Numbered from the stretch's first letter, positions 1-8,418 are shown. The stretch: DNA of 33,374 nucleotides from Gemmataceae bacterium (GCA_022614915.1 JAKEHV010000177.1:1-33374), one strand, 5' to 3'. A program made the numbers and translations. The notes: a model not told the origin generated them from the letters alone.

Positions 1-9
1 AGCGCGGAG

Positions 10-46
10 CGCGGAGCGCAAAGCGCTCCACGCTTTGCGCTCCGCG
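10..46. repeat. Hairpin of GCGGAGCGC type
   Basis: A 16-bp inverted repeat (10-25 against 31-46) with a 5-base loop, just upstream of the phosphohexomutase gene. It has no T-tract, so it does not look like an intrinsic terminator. The unit resembles the edge of the repeat near 21706-21760. It could be part of a palindromic element cut by the window edge. Confidence 0.6.
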
Positions 47-74
47 TCGTCCGGTTGTCGTTTTGAGAAAAGAA

Positions 75-1418
75 ATGCCCGACTCCAATGATTTGATCGT
101 GAGTGTCTCCGGCATCCGCGGCATCGTTGGCGCGGGCTTATGGCCGGGCCCGGCGCTGGCGTTCGCGGCGGCGCTGGGGACGTATCACCAAGGCGGGCGC
201 GTCGTCTTGTCGCGCGACAGCAGGCCATCGGGCGCGGTGCTGCGCCACGCCGTGCTCGCGGGACTTATGGGGGCCGGCTGTGAAGTGATCGACATCGGCG
301 TGGCTCCAACGCCCACCTGCGGCCTGGCTGTCACGCGTCTGGGAGCGAATGGCGCAATCCAAATTACTGCCAGCCATAATCCGTCGCCTTGGAATGGACT
401 CAAGCTATTCGGCGGCGACGGCGCGGTGCTGCCTGCTTCCCAGGGCAAAGAGGTCAAAGCGATCTACGACACGGGCACATTTCGCCTTGCTGCATTCGAC
501 AAACTCGGCGGCATGACCGAAAACCACGATGCGGCGACCTGGCATCTGGAGCGCGTGCTGCAATTGGTGGACGTCACGCGCATTCGCAGTCGCGGCCCTA
601 AAGCGCTTCTCGACGCCAACGGCGGGGCAGGGGGGCCGCTCGGAAAATCGTTGCTCGAGGCGCTCGGCTGCCGGCCGCTCGTCCAGGGCGGCCGGCCGGA
701 CGGCAACTTCGAGCACCCGCCGGAGCCGCTCGCCGAGAACCTCCAAACCATATTGCCGCTCGTGACGCGCGCGGGTGCGGACGCCGGCTTTGTGCTCGAT
801 CCCGACGCCGACCGCCTCGCGATCATCGACGAGTCCGGACGCTACATCGGCGAAGAGCTGACTCTGGCCTTGGCGGTGTGGCGTCGGCTGAGCCAGGAGC
901 GCGGGCCGGTCGTCATCAACATGTCCAGTTCGCGCGTGGTCGAGGACCTCGCGCGAAAGTTCGGCGTGCCTTGTCTGCGCTCGGCGGTCGGCGAGGCCAA
1001 CGTCGTTGAAAAGATGCGCGCATCCGGCGCCGTCCTCGGCGGCGAGGGCAACGGCGGCGTCATCGATCCGCGCGTCGGCTGGGTGCGCGATCCTTTTGTC
1101 GGCATGGCACTCGTGCTCGACCTCATGGCCGAAACCCAGAAGTCGCTCAGCCAACTGGTCGCGGAATTGCCGGCCTATTGCATCGTCAAGGACAAATACG
1201 ACGTGCCGCCCGAGCGCGTGCCCAGCCTGGCTGCCGCGCTGGAAAAGCGCTGGCCACAAGCAATCGCGAATACGCTCGACGGCTTGCGGCTCGATTGGCC
1301 GGACCGCTGGGTGCACGTGCGGCCCAGCAATACCGAGCCGATCGTGCGCGTGATCGCCGAAGCGCCGCGCCGGCAAGAGGCCGAGGAATTGTGCAAGGAA
1401 GTGGGGAAGATGTTGTGA
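75..1418 (+). CDS. Phosphohexomutase (phosphoglucosamine/phosphomannomutase family)
   Basis: This is a cytosolic alpha-D-phosphohexomutase that moves phosphate between C6 and C1 of a hexose phosphate, feeding nucleotide-sugar synthesis. All four family signatures are visible in order: the phosphoserine loop TASHNP (Ser100), the metal loop DPDADR (Asp242/244/246), the sugar-binding loop GEGNGG (about 323-328) and the phosphate-binding loop RPSNTEP (about 416-422). The length of 447 residues is normal. I chose the ATG at 75, preceded by GAGAAAAGAA; a TTG at 63 in the same frame would add four residues. The sequence does not settle whether glucosamine, mannose or glucose phosphate is the substrate, so no symbol is given. 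The stop codon touches the palindrome at 1418-1482. Confidence 0.93.
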   Translation: MPDSNDLIVSVSGIRGIVGAGLWPGPALAFAAALGTYHQGGRVVLSRDSRPSGAVLRHAVLAGLMGAGCEVIDIGVAPTPTCGLAVTRLGANGAIQITASHNPSPWNGLKLFGGDGAVLPASQGKEVKAIYDTGTFRLAAFDKLGGMTENHDAATWHLERVLQLVDVTRIRSRGPKALLDANGGAGGPLGKSLLEALGCRPLVQGGRPDGNFEHPPEPLAENLQTILPLVTRAGADAGFVLDPDADRLAIIDESGRYIGEELTLALAVWRRLSQERGPVVINMSSSRVVEDLARKFGVPCLRSAVGEANVVEKMRASGAVLGGEGNGGVIDPRVGWVRDPFVGMALVLDLMAETQKSLSQLVAELPAYCIVKDKYDVPPERVPSLAAALEKRWPQAIANTLDGLRLDWPDRWVHVRPSNTEPIVRVIAEAPRRQEAEELCKEVGKML

Positions 1419-1482
1419 ATGTAGTAGGCACACTCCGTGTGCCGTTTCGCGCAGACGGCACACGGAGTGTGCCTACTACATT
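1418..1482. repeat. GTAG-type double-hairpin palindrome (REP/BIME-like)
   Basis: Perfect 28-bp inverted repeat: 1418-1445 against 1455-1482, with a 9-base loop. Each arm carries GTAG, then TA, then a mini-palindrome GGCACAC-TCC-GTGTGCC, so the element is two short hairpins head to head. It starts on the last base of the mutase stop codon. There is no T-tract. The core ACTCCGT resembles the lpxC copy at 19769-19813. Confidence 0.85.
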
Positions 1483-1594
1483 GTAATTCCTACTCCGCAA
1501 GGTTGTAAAAACTGCCAAGATCGGGGGAATGGGAAAGTTGCTCTTTTTTTCGCGCGGCGGCTCTGTTAGCTTCCCCGCATCAATCGAGTCGTGA

Positions 1595-1633
1595 TCTTGA
1601 ACAAGGAAGTTCAAGACCTGATTCGATGAATCA
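1595..1633. promoter_or_regulatory. Two adjacent short inverted repeats in a leader
   Basis: TCTTGAAC/GTTCAAGA (1595-1602 and 1609-1616) is followed at once by TGATTC/GAATCA (1619-1624 and 1628-1633), ending 12 bases before the ATG at 1646. They could be operator half-sites or leader stem-loops of the interrupted gene. The function is a guess; only the symmetry is seen. Confidence 0.3.
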
Positions 1634-1645
1634 AGGACCCGCCCC

Positions 1646-1735
1646 ATGCGCAAGGAAGCGCTTTTGGTGTTGACCCCCTTGGTCGGCGTGACGCTATGGC
1701 TCGTGGCCACGCCTGCTCGACTGGGCGCGGGTTGA
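1646..1735 (+). pseudogene. Signal-peptide segment cut off by in-frame TGA
   Basis: An ATG at 1646 opens 29 codons: MRKEALLVLTPLVGVTLW and then LVATPARLGAG. This is a textbook signal peptide with basic N-region, hydrophobic core and small residues at the end. It stops at TGA 1733-1735. The frame is exactly that of the ORF that follows at 1769-2239, and the 11 codons between the TGA and that ATG are open and of the same Gly/Pro/Ala style. The simplest reading is one exported protein split by a single nonsense change or a sequencing error. TGA recoding is a remoter option. Confidence 0.6.
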
Positions 1736-1768
1736 GGCCCGGCGGGGTGTCCTCCCACGTTCGGCCGT

Positions 1769-2239
1769 GTGCCGACGATGCCGTTCGCGCCGCAAGGCAA
1801 TCCCGTTTCGTTCGCGCCGGCCCAATGGTCCGCCAATCCCATGCAGCGTCAAGTTCTGCCAGCTCCGGCGACGAAAGCGCAAAACGTTCAAACGCAGTTG
1901 CCGCCGTCCAAGATCCGCATGCAAGCGCCGGACGCGCCGAAGCCGGCACCCACGCGCCTTGTTCTACCTTCCCCGGAACAACTCGGCATCCAGAGTGCAG
2001 TTTTGCCGGCAAGCGTGCCGGCGCAATTGGATTGGAATCAGGCGCATGCCCGCTTACAACAACTCGGGGCATTGGGCTTCCATCTCGATCGGCTGCCACA
2101 AGGCGGTTTCCGCGCGACTTTCTATCTGCCCAGTCCGCAAAGACAAAGCACGCAACTGGTGGAGGCTGTCGCACAGACAGAAGCCGCTGCCGTCGCCGCC
2201 GCGCTGGAGCGGGCGGAGTTGTTCACGGCGCGCAAATAG
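1769..2239 (+). CDS. Hypothetical protein, body of the interrupted exported protein
   Basis: I do not recognise a named family. The 156-residue product has a Pro/Gln/Ala-rich first half (to about residue 75) that looks like a disordered linker. A compact second half of about 70 residues follows, with alternating hydrophobics and a predicted alpha/beta pattern, from LDWNQAHARLQQLGALGFHL to the C-terminal helix rich in Ala. The ATG at 1769 has no convincing ribosome-binding site. The likely original start is the ATG at 1646, which would supply a signal peptide but is separated by TGA at 1733. As it stands the gene may be inactive or make an unexported fragment. It converges with the Kelch gene 14 bases downstream. 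Confidence 0.55.
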   Translation: MPTMPFAPQGNPVSFAPAQWSANPMQRQVLPAPATKAQNVQTQLPPSKIRMQAPDAPKPAPTRLVLPSPEQLGIQSAVLPASVPAQLDWNQAHARLQQLGALGFHLDRLPQGGFRATFYLPSPQRQSTQLVEAVAQTEAAAVAAALERAELFTARK

Positions 2240-2252
2240 GATGCTCATCCAC

Positions 2253-4409
2253 TCACTGGTGCCATTCGCCCGTGAACGGCACGTAATACCGCTTGTACTC
2301 ACGCTCGTGCCACGCCGGCGCCGACGGGAAGCCTTCTTGACCCAACGCGTCCACGGCGACGATCCAGTAGCGACGCGTCACTTTGCCCGCGGCGGCGTCG
2401 CTGTAGCGCGGCTCGGCGACCGGGTCGGCCGTCACGCGCGTCACTTTCTGCCCCGGCCCATTGATGCGCGGCGACTCCATGCGATAGATCCGATAGCCGC
2501 GCAGTTTTTCTTCGGGATTGGCGGCCCATTTCAAATGGCACGTCTCGCCTTCCTCCTTGGAAAACAGCCATTGCGGCGACGACGGTATCGTGAGCGCGTA
2601 CGGCCCCGCGCCGCTCTCCACACCCAGGCGATTGACAGCAATGACGCGATAGGCGTAGACCGCGAACCGGTACGGTTTGCCGTCGGCGTCGAGCTGGTCC
2701 GGCCGAAAGCGGCTTACTTGATTTGGCTCGGCAGCATCAACTGCCGGCTTCCGCAAGTCGATGGTGGTGTCCGCGAAGCGATTCTCTTTGATCGGCGTTT
2801 TGGTCAGCCTCTGAAAAGGGCCAATCGCTCGAACCGCGCCGACGCTCGGTTCATCCAAAGGCGGCGTATCCATCTTCAGCCGGAGAATCTGGTCCTCGGA
2901 CAGCACTTCGACGACGGCACGCTCGATGTGATAGCCGGCGATGTCATTCGCAGCGGGCGCGGGCCAAGTCAGGCGTGCTTCGGTGGGCGAGATCATCGAT
3001 ACGACCAAGCCTTCCACGGTCCGTGGCTGCGTCCGCACTTTCGCGCTGGCTGCTCCGTCTTTCCCTTCCTGGAACGCCGTCACGAAGTAGTAGTGGATTA
3101 GCCCCGGTGGGAGCCCGTCATCGCGAAAGGGCGAATCCCTTACGGTTGCGACTTTCTTGTAATCCACGCGCCAGGGCGAAGCGCCTGTCCCCCGGTAGAC
3201 TGCATATCCGCGAACGCCTTTGGCGACACTCGGCTTCCAGGAAACGATTGCGCTCGATTCCAACGACGTAACGCTCACATCTGGCGGCGGCGTTGGTTCA
3301 CGGTCCACTTTGGCCTCGGCGTAGCGATAGGTCCAAATTTGCTGCTCACGCTGGACGCCCGGAAAGCGCGGCGACGGCGTGCTGAAATTCTCCATGAGCA
3401 CGACGTTTTGATCGGGTACATACGCCATAATGCGGCGGCGATTGCCGTCGCCCGGCGGCGACTGGGGCGGGTTCATCTTTTTCCACTCGTTCTTGCCGGC
3501 GTCGAAGGCCCAGGTCTCATAATGTCCCGCGGCAATGTCCTTGCCCTTCGTCTTGTCGATGGCGCGGATCGACGCCACGATCACCTGGTTGCGCTCGTCA
3601 TAAGCAAGAACAGCGTCGTTGCGGTCGGTGGGCGGCTGCACGGCCGGCGCGAGATCGCGCCATTCGTTCTTGCGCAAATCGTAAGCCCAGGTGTGCGGGT
3701 CGTCGGAGAACTGCGAGCCGAAGAGGATGTGCAGCTTGCGGGCGGAATCGTAGGCCATGTTGCCGGAGCTGCGCGGCTTAGGCTGTTCCTTGGGATGCAT
3801 GCGCGTCCAGGCGTTCGTGTAAGGATCATAGACGAGCGTGCCCTCGGTGCTGCCTTCACCGCCGAAAACGACGACGACCTGGTGATCGCCGTCCCAGGCG
3901 GCGCAACGTAAGGGATGCTGCCGCGGCGCGGGCAGCGAGCGCCGATCGCGCCAGGTGTTGGCCGCCAGGTCATAACTCCAAACCGCGGAGTTGTTGAGGT
4001 AGATTTCGCGGAACCACTGCCAGCCGTGGTTGCCGCTGAAGCCGGCGAAACGCAGGTAACGGCCCTGGACGGCGTCGAAGACGTTTTGCTGGGCGCAGCA
4101 AACGCCGGGCGGCGCGAGGTTCGGCTCCTTCAATGTCCACTTGGCAGTCGCCGGATCGTACACCCACGTCTCGGCGTTCTGTTCGCCGCCGCCGCCCTGA
4201 TTGTGGCCGGCCCAGCGGATGACGACTTTGTGCTTGGTGTCGTAGGCCAACGCCGCCTCGTAACCCATTCCCGGCGACGGCGGCCCGTCTTTGCTCGGGC
4301 TGCGCTTGACCCAAGTATTTGGTTGCTGCTCCAACGCGGGCAGATCGGTGAATGCGTACGAGACGATTAAGACAATCGGCGCGAACGAAACAAAGAACAC
4401 GCGTGCCAT
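2253..4409 (-). CDS. Exported Kelch-repeat and fibronectin type III protein
   Basis: A 718-residue exported protein. The N-terminus (MARVFFVSFAPIVLIVSYAF) is a signal peptide or anchor. Residues about 50-360 contain Kelch-type blades, with repeated motifs such as ETWVYDPATAKW, AVWSYDLAANTW, LVYDPYTNAWTRM, HTWAYDLRKNEW and ETWAFDAGKNEW, which should fold as a beta-propeller. Residues about 375-715 read as three fibronectin type III-like domains, each ending in a Tyr-rich strand such as YAVYRGTG, YHIERA and YRIYRME. No enzymatic residues are evident, so a binding or structural role at the cell surface is inferred. The ATG at 4409 was chosen because AAGGGGGGG lies just upstream; an upstream ATG at 4466 falls inside a palindrome and is unlikely. 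Confidence 0.85.
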   Translation of the reverse strand: MARVFFVSFAPIVLIVSYAFTDLPALEQQPNTWVKRSPSKDGPPSPGMGYEAALAYDTKHKVVIRWAGHNQGGGGEQNAETWVYDPATAKWTLKEPNLAPPGVCCAQQNVFDAVQGRYLRFAGFSGNHGWQWFREIYLNNSAVWSYDLAANTWRDRRSLPAPRQHPLRCAAWDGDHQVVVVFGGEGSTEGTLVYDPYTNAWTRMHPKEQPKPRSSGNMAYDSARKLHILFGSQFSDDPHTWAYDLRKNEWRDLAPAVQPPTDRNDAVLAYDERNQVIVASIRAIDKTKGKDIAAGHYETWAFDAGKNEWKKMNPPQSPPGDGNRRRIMAYVPDQNVVLMENFSTPSPRFPGVQREQQIWTYRYAEAKVDREPTPPPDVSVTSLESSAIVSWKPSVAKGVRGYAVYRGTGASPWRVDYKKVATVRDSPFRDDGLPPGLIHYYFVTAFQEGKDGAASAKVRTQPRTVEGLVVSMISPTEARLTWPAPAANDIAGYHIERAVVEVLSEDQILRLKMDTPPLDEPSVGAVRAIGPFQRLTKTPIKENRFADTTIDLRKPAVDAAEPNQVSRFRPDQLDADGKPYRFAVYAYRVIAVNRLGVESGAGPYALTIPSSPQWLFSKEEGETCHLKWAANPEEKLRGYRIYRMESPRINGPGQKVTRVTADPVAEPRYSDAAAGKVTRRYWIVAVDALGQEGFPSAPAWHEREYKRYYVPFTGEWHQ

Positions 4410-4432
4410 GATGTTGCCCCCCCTTGTTAACA

Positions 4433-4503
4433 GGACAACGGAGAATGAAGAACCGAGAATGAGCATTTGTTCTTCATTCTCGGTCGTTCGCTCTCCGTTG
4501 TCC
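4433..4503. repeat. Nested palindrome upstream of the Kelch gene
   Basis: The outer arms GGACAACGGAGA (4433-4444) and TCTCCGTTGTCC (4492-4503) match perfectly. Inside them, GAATGAAGAA pairs with TTCTTCATTC, and ACCGAGAATGA pairs with TCATTCTCGGT, in alternative arrangements. It lies in the 369-base gap between divergent genes (4410-4778), which otherwise holds two more repeats and no recognisable promoter. Confidence 0.75.
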
Positions 4504-4539
4504 GGTTGTTTCTAAACGAAAAAGCGTCTGACAATGTCC

Positions 4540-4577
4540 CCCTCACCCCCAACAACTCTCCCTCAAGGCGAGGGGAG
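4540..4577. repeat. CCCCTCACCCCCAAC-family repeat, degenerate copy
   Basis: The sequence runs from CCCCTCACCCCCAAC to GGCGAGGGGAGA. It is the same family as the copies at 15337-15375, 17059-17146 and 27976-28014, but intergenic and less perfect in the middle (AACTCTCCCTCAA). Confidence 0.7.
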
Positions 4578-4660
4578 ACAGATGACAGTGTCACTCAGGA
4601 TCACTTCCTCGGCAATCTTTCTTTTGCTGCGCTTCGTCTTGAATTCAACTAAGAAGTCGC

Positions 4661-4739
4661 TTGGCGAGCCGAGCCGCGTGAGCGGCCGGGTGCGTCGTCA
4701 GGCGACGCACCCGACGCCTTACGGCGTACGGCTCGCCAA
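4661..4739. repeat. GGCGAGCCG double-hairpin palindrome
   Basis: The outer arms TTGGCGAGCCG (4661-4671) and CGGCTCGCCAA (4729-4739) are perfect. The inner stem CGGGTGCGTCG/CGACGCACCCG (4687-4697 and 4703-4713) is also perfect. Between them lie mini-hairpins GCCGC-GTGA-GCGGC and ACGCC-TTAC-GGCGT. It ends 39 bases before the ATG of the squalene-cyclase-like gene, so it would lie in or next to that gene's leader. Confidence 0.8.
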
Positions 4740-4778
4740 CCCTGAAGTCTCCCGCAACGCCGTATTGGAGAATTCGCA

Positions 4779-5858
4779 ATGTCTCGGACGATCGCCTTTG
4801 TCTGCGTCGCATTACTTCTTCAAAGTGCACGTCTACATGCTCAAGATCCCAAAGCGGTGGATCCTTTGAAATCGGCCCGCGACAAGGGCTTCGCCTGGCT
4901 GGTCAAGAACCAGACCAAGGACGGCGCATGGGGCAAGACACACAAGGTCGCCGTCACCAGCTTTGGCTGCCTCGCCATACTGTCGTCCCATGAAGAACCG
5001 TTCGACGGCGAGCACGGCAAGACGCTCATCAAAGGATTGAACTTTCTGCTGTCTCAACAGAAGGACGGCATGTTCGAAAAGCAAGGCCATTCCTGGATTC
5101 ACACGCAGGGCTTCGGCACCCTCGCGCTTTCCGAAGCCTTTGGCCGATCCCATTTCTGCAAGGTCAAGCCTGACATCGATCTCGACAAGATCAAAGACGT
5201 GGTCGCCAAGGCCGTCGTAATCATCGGCAAGAATCAGTCGACTTCCGGCGGCTGGTGGTATCATCCCGGCTCGCCCAATCAGCACGAAGGCTCGACGACG
5301 GTTTGCGCCGTGCAGGCGTTGGTCTCCGCCATGAATTACGACATCGCTATCGACGAAAAGGTCTTGGATAAAGGCTTCGAATATCTCAAGAAATGCCAAA
5401 CCAAAGAGGGGGGCTTCAACTATACGCTCGGCGACGGCCAAAACATGAAAGAAGGCACCGCCGCCGCCGTCGCCACCTTGGGCCTCATGCAAAAGTTCGA
5501 CTTCCAAGTCATGATCAACGGCTACAACTTTCTCCTCAAAATCACGCCGGCGACCATCAGCAACGAGCGCTTCCCCTATTACGGTCACTTCTACGGCACC
5601 ATGGGCATGCGCCTGTTGTGGGAGGAATACAAGTCGGACAAGACGTTCAGCAAGAACACGAAGGAGTACATCGCCGGCGTGCAGAAAGACCTCTTATCGT
5701 GGCAGCAGCCCGAAGGGACCTGGCCGGTCAAGGCATTCATGATCAACCAGGAAGACGCCGGCTACGCCACGGCGTTTGCGCTGTTGGCACTCAGCCCGTC
5801 GGACGGTCGCCTGAGCATCTATCAGCGCGAGCCGCCGAACCTGCCGAAGAAGAAATAG
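4779..5858 (+). CDS. Secreted squalene-cyclase/prenyltransferase-repeat protein
   Basis: A 359-residue protein with a signal peptide (MSRTIAFVCVALLLQSARLHA, cleavage near residue 21). The body is an alpha/alpha-barrel of terpenoid-cyclase/prenyltransferase type. QW-like repeats recur: FAWLVKNQTKDGAWG, LNFLLSQQKDGMF, IGKNQSTSGGWWYHPG, LKKCQTKEGGFNY and LLSWQQPEGTWPV. The acidic DxDD motif of true squalene-hopene cyclases is not visible, and the protein is about half their length. A cyclase activity is therefore doubtful; planctomycetes carry many such exported proteins of unknown role. It converges with the next gene, with only three bases between the stop codons. Confidence 0.85.
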   Translation: MSRTIAFVCVALLLQSARLHAQDPKAVDPLKSARDKGFAWLVKNQTKDGAWGKTHKVAVTSFGCLAILSSHEEPFDGEHGKTLIKGLNFLLSQQKDGMFEKQGHSWIHTQGFGTLALSEAFGRSHFCKVKPDIDLDKIKDVVAKAVVIIGKNQSTSGGWWYHPGSPNQHEGSTTVCAVQALVSAMNYDIAIDEKVLDKGFEYLKKCQTKEGGFNYTLGDGQNMKEGTAAAVATLGLMQKFDFQVMINGYNFLLKITPATISNERFPYYGHFYGTMGMRLLWEEYKSDKTFSKNTKEYIAGVQKDLLSWQQPEGTWPVKAFMINQEDAGYATAFALLALSPSDGRLSIYQREPPNLPKKK

Positions 5859-5861
5859 ATG

Positions 5862-6218
5862 CTAATTCTTCGCATCGGGCCAATTCATTGTGGGCTGCGG
5901 ACGAGGAGGGACGGTTTGGCGTCGGAAAAAGACAGCAACGGCGAGGAGGCCGATCGCCAAGCCATGGAGGACGGACGAAAGCAAGGACAGCATTTCGACA
6001 AGTTGCATGCCCGATACGTTGAGTTGAAGAAGAAGAAGCAACGTCAATTGACCAGTGTCGGCGAACAACCAGATTACCGCTGCCAAAAAGGCGAGAATGG
6101 CAGGACCGGGATTTCTCCTCCAGTTTGCAATCGCGAGGATCAGAACTAGCATTTCAGCCAGCAACGACGGCCCAAAGTGCAGCAGCATCTGCAAGTAAAA
6201 CGGAACGGTATCGACCAT
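5862..6218 (-). CDS. Small integral membrane protein coupled to GH97 gene
   Basis: A 118-residue hydrophobic protein with three or four membrane segments (about 12-27, 36-63 and 75-96) and a short basic, Pro-rich tail. I do not recognise the family. The ATG at 6218 is chosen because GGAGGG, lying within the final codons of the upstream glycosidase gene, sits seven bases before it. The start is only two bases past that gene's TAA, which implies translational coupling. A longer reading from 6290 would overlap the glycosidase and is rejected. Context suggests a helper of the same transcription unit, but no function can be read. Confidence 0.7.
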   Translation of the reverse strand: MVDTVPFYLQMLLHFGPSLLAEMLVLILAIANWRRNPGPAILAFLAAVIWLFADTGQLTLLLLLQLNVSGMQLVEMLSLLSSVLHGLAIGLLAVAVFFRRQTVPPRPQPTMNWPDAKN

Positions 6219-6220
6219 CG

Positions 6221-8149
6221 TTATTTCCCTCCGCCCTGGTCGAATCGGCCGACGAATCCGCCGCCCGCGCCCAACGGGATCGTAAGCCAATCCTCCCGGT
6301 TCACCGTGGTTGTTTCGAACCGGACCGCCGCAGCCTCGGCCGGATCGTCTCGAATCACGTGCGCCTCATGCTTCCCCGCTCGCAGAAACGAAAGCGGCAG
6401 CTTCAGCGTCAAGGCATCCGGCCCATTCACGATCGCCAAGAACCAGGTCTCGCCGCTGCGACGCGCGAACGCCGCGACTTCGCCAATCGTCGAGCAGGGC
6501 AACACAATCGTTTCGTCCCACACACTGGGAATGCTCTTGAGCATCGGACCGCAGGGATTGTCGAGGATGTTCTTGGGATGCGCCGCATAGAGGAACAGGG
6601 GCGCGGTGAAGACGACGGCCGTGGCGGCCTGGTGCGCCCAGGACGTGTCCGCGCGGCGCGCGCCGACGTGCACGGCGGTGTAATCGGCGTGGCCGGCCAG
6701 GAAGCGCGTGAAGGGCAAAGTCGCATCGTGCCGGGCCCGTGTTTTGAGCCGGCTTGATTCCATGCCGCGCACCGACTCGCGCACCAGCTCGTTCGGCCAA
6801 GTCCTGGCTTCGCCCGTCGGCTTGGTGCTGCCGTGGAAATTGACCATGAGACGGTGCTCAGCGCACTCGCGCAAGAGCACGTGATAGTAATCGATAACCT
6901 CCTTGGCGTCGTGGTCGAAGAAGTCGAGCTTGACGCCGACAATACCCATGTCGCGGCATTTTTGGAAAAAGGCGCGGCGGGCTGCAGGGTCGCGCAATGT
7001 TTTCGAGCGCTCCCACAGCCAGATGCCGACGCCGTGCTTTTTGCCGTAGTCAACGAGTTCGCGCAACTCGGCGTCGCTGAAGCGCCGCCAGAATCCTTCG
7101 ACGACGTTGTGCTCGAAGCCCAATTCGCCCGCGAGCCGACAAAACTCCTTCATGCCCTCGAGAGTGCTGTCGCCGCCATCCATGTACTTCCACACCGCCC
7201 GACCGGGCCGAAGCCACTCCGTGTGCATCCCTTTGGGAAACAGCTTTGGGTCCGGAGGCGGACACAGATTGTGGATGACGTCGCTGTTGACGAGCGTGTT
7301 CAGATCGCCGCCGACCAGGATCACGCGCCAGGAAGAAGTGATCGTTCCCGCAATAGCGGCCGGTTGGCAGAGTCGCTCGATGTCCACTTTGAAGCGCAGT
7401 CGAAAAGGATACGAAGGCGGATGCTTATGGCCCAGCGCCAACGTGAAACCACGGCGGCCATCGGCCTCGAGCGCCATACCGGCGTAATTTACCAGGGCCG
7501 CCTCGGTAATCGATGCGTAGCCAACGTTGCCAGGCAGCTTGAACGTCACAGGCGGCGCGGCCCATTCGCCCGCTTTCACTTCGGCGATTTCCTTCCGCTC
7601 GTGAACGCCTTCGTAGTGCCCCTCCAGGTCGTGGTACCAGACTGTGCTTCCGACCGGCAAGATAAACGCCGTGGCCTCGTCGGGCACGCGCGGCCGGTCG
7701 CTTGCGGGAATGATGTGGCGAAACGCGACACCGTCATTGAAGGCCCGAACCTCCAGCGTATAGCGCAGCTTGCTGGCCGAGTGCGTGCTGGGAATCTTCA
7801 CGCCGTTGCAATGGTTGAGCGCTTCGGCATGAACGCCGCGCCACGGGTATTTCTCATTGATCTTGAAGGTTTCCGGCTTGGCCGTTTCGACGCCGCGGGT
7901 CAGGTCGACGCCGTCAAGGAGTATCCCAAGCGCCGATGATTCGATCACCGGATTGTTGCGAAACGTGATGCGGTAGCTCAACTGCACCTTGTCGCGCACG
8001 AGTAACTGAAATTGCACGGCGCCGTCCGGGCTGGCCACGGTGACATCGTTTTGCGCATGAGCAAGTGAGGCGTGCGCAAACGCAGCCGCAACGAACCCGC
8101 ACCGAACTGCAAACGAGCAAGTGTAGTGATGCTTCGCCTCTTGAGGCAT
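6221..8149 (-). CDS. Glycoside hydrolase family 97 (alpha-glucosidase/alpha-galactosidase type)
   Basis: A 642-residue exported glycosidase with the usual GH97 layout. A signal peptide ends near AHA (residue 32), then come an N-terminal beta-sandwich (about 35-280), a TIM barrel (about 300-550) and a small C-terminal beta domain. Family hallmarks include FNDGVAFR, the barrel strand VKLDFFD (Asp409), MVNFHG and the TWPNE segment. In characterised GH97 enzymes an Asp at the barrel-strand site is the nucleophile of the retaining subgroup, while the inverting subgroup (SusB) lacks it. This protein therefore looks like a retaining enzyme, possibly an alpha-galactosidase; this is inferred. The ATG at 8149 has GGAG nine bases upstream. 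It is followed by the coupled membrane protein. Confidence 0.9.
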   Translation of the reverse strand: MPQEAKHHYTCSFAVRCGFVAAAFAHASLAHAQNDVTVASPDGAVQFQLLVRDKVQLSYRITFRNNPVIESSALGILLDGVDLTRGVETAKPETFKINEKYPWRGVHAEALNHCNGVKIPSTHSASKLRYTLEVRAFNDGVAFRHIIPASDRPRVPDEATAFILPVGSTVWYHDLEGHYEGVHERKEIAEVKAGEWAAPPVTFKLPGNVGYASITEAALVNYAGMALEADGRRGFTLALGHKHPPSYPFRLRFKVDIERLCQPAAIAGTITSSWRVILVGGDLNTLVNSDVIHNLCPPPDPKLFPKGMHTEWLRPGRAVWKYMDGGDSTLEGMKEFCRLAGELGFEHNVVEGFWRRFSDAELRELVDYGKKHGVGIWLWERSKTLRDPAARRAFFQKCRDMGIVGVKLDFFDHDAKEVIDYYHVLLRECAEHRLMVNFHGSTKPTGEARTWPNELVRESVRGMESSRLKTRARHDATLPFTRFLAGHADYTAVHVGARRADTSWAHQAATAVVFTAPLFLYAAHPKNILDNPCGPMLKSIPSVWDETIVLPCSTIGEVAAFARRSGETWFLAIVNGPDALTLKLPLSFLRAGKHEAHVIRDDPAEAAAVRFETTTVNREDWLTIPLGAGGGFVGRFDQGGGK

Positions 8150-8159
8150 TGGTGCATTC

Positions 8160-8280
8160 TCCGTGCGGATCTGAGTGCAGGATCGAATTTATGAGCGCAA
8201 GACCTGGCGATGTCCTTGTAACCCGCCTTGCGGGCATAGTCCAGCGCCGCCATTCCTTTCTTATTTGGCCGATACACCGG
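8160..8280 (-). pseudogene. Ankyrin-repeat remnant
   Basis: On the minus strand this stretch reads RPNKKGMAALDYARKAGYKD followed by IARSCAHK. This fits one ankyrin repeat (G-ALxxA...G...I). No complete gene surrounds it: only a short ORF without a clear ribosome site is open, and it runs into the GH97 gene in another frame. It is probably the decayed C-terminus of an ankyrin protein. Nothing else was recognised in the 8150-8418 gap. Confidence 0.5.
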
Positions 8281-8418
8281 CTCGGGCCTTCACTTTTGAA
8301 TGTGAGGCATGGGGGGCTTCCGCCGGCAACTATGCATCGCCAGTTGGCCCATAGAGCGAGTGGCCGTAGCTTACACCGCTGAACATCAGCGCACACCCAT
8401 TCCCTGTATCGTAGGATC

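Noticed and set aside
405-1463. 352-residue minus-strand ORF over the phosphohexomutase gene
   Set aside because: It is antisense to a gene with all family motifs, is rich in Arg/His/Ala and has no domain; a shadow of GC-rich coding.
1418-1482. Rho-independent terminator after the mutase gene
   Set aside because: The stem is strong but no T-tract follows on either strand, and it shares GTAG and core with an intragenic repeat.
1767-3101. 444-residue plus-strand ORF
   Set aside because: It runs across the small hypothetical gene in another frame and antisense to the Kelch/Fn3 gene, and is Arg-rich; a shadow.
6833-7939. 368-residue plus-strand ORF antisense to GH97
   Set aside because: The GH97 motifs on the other strand are complete; the ORF has no ribosome site or recognisable fold.
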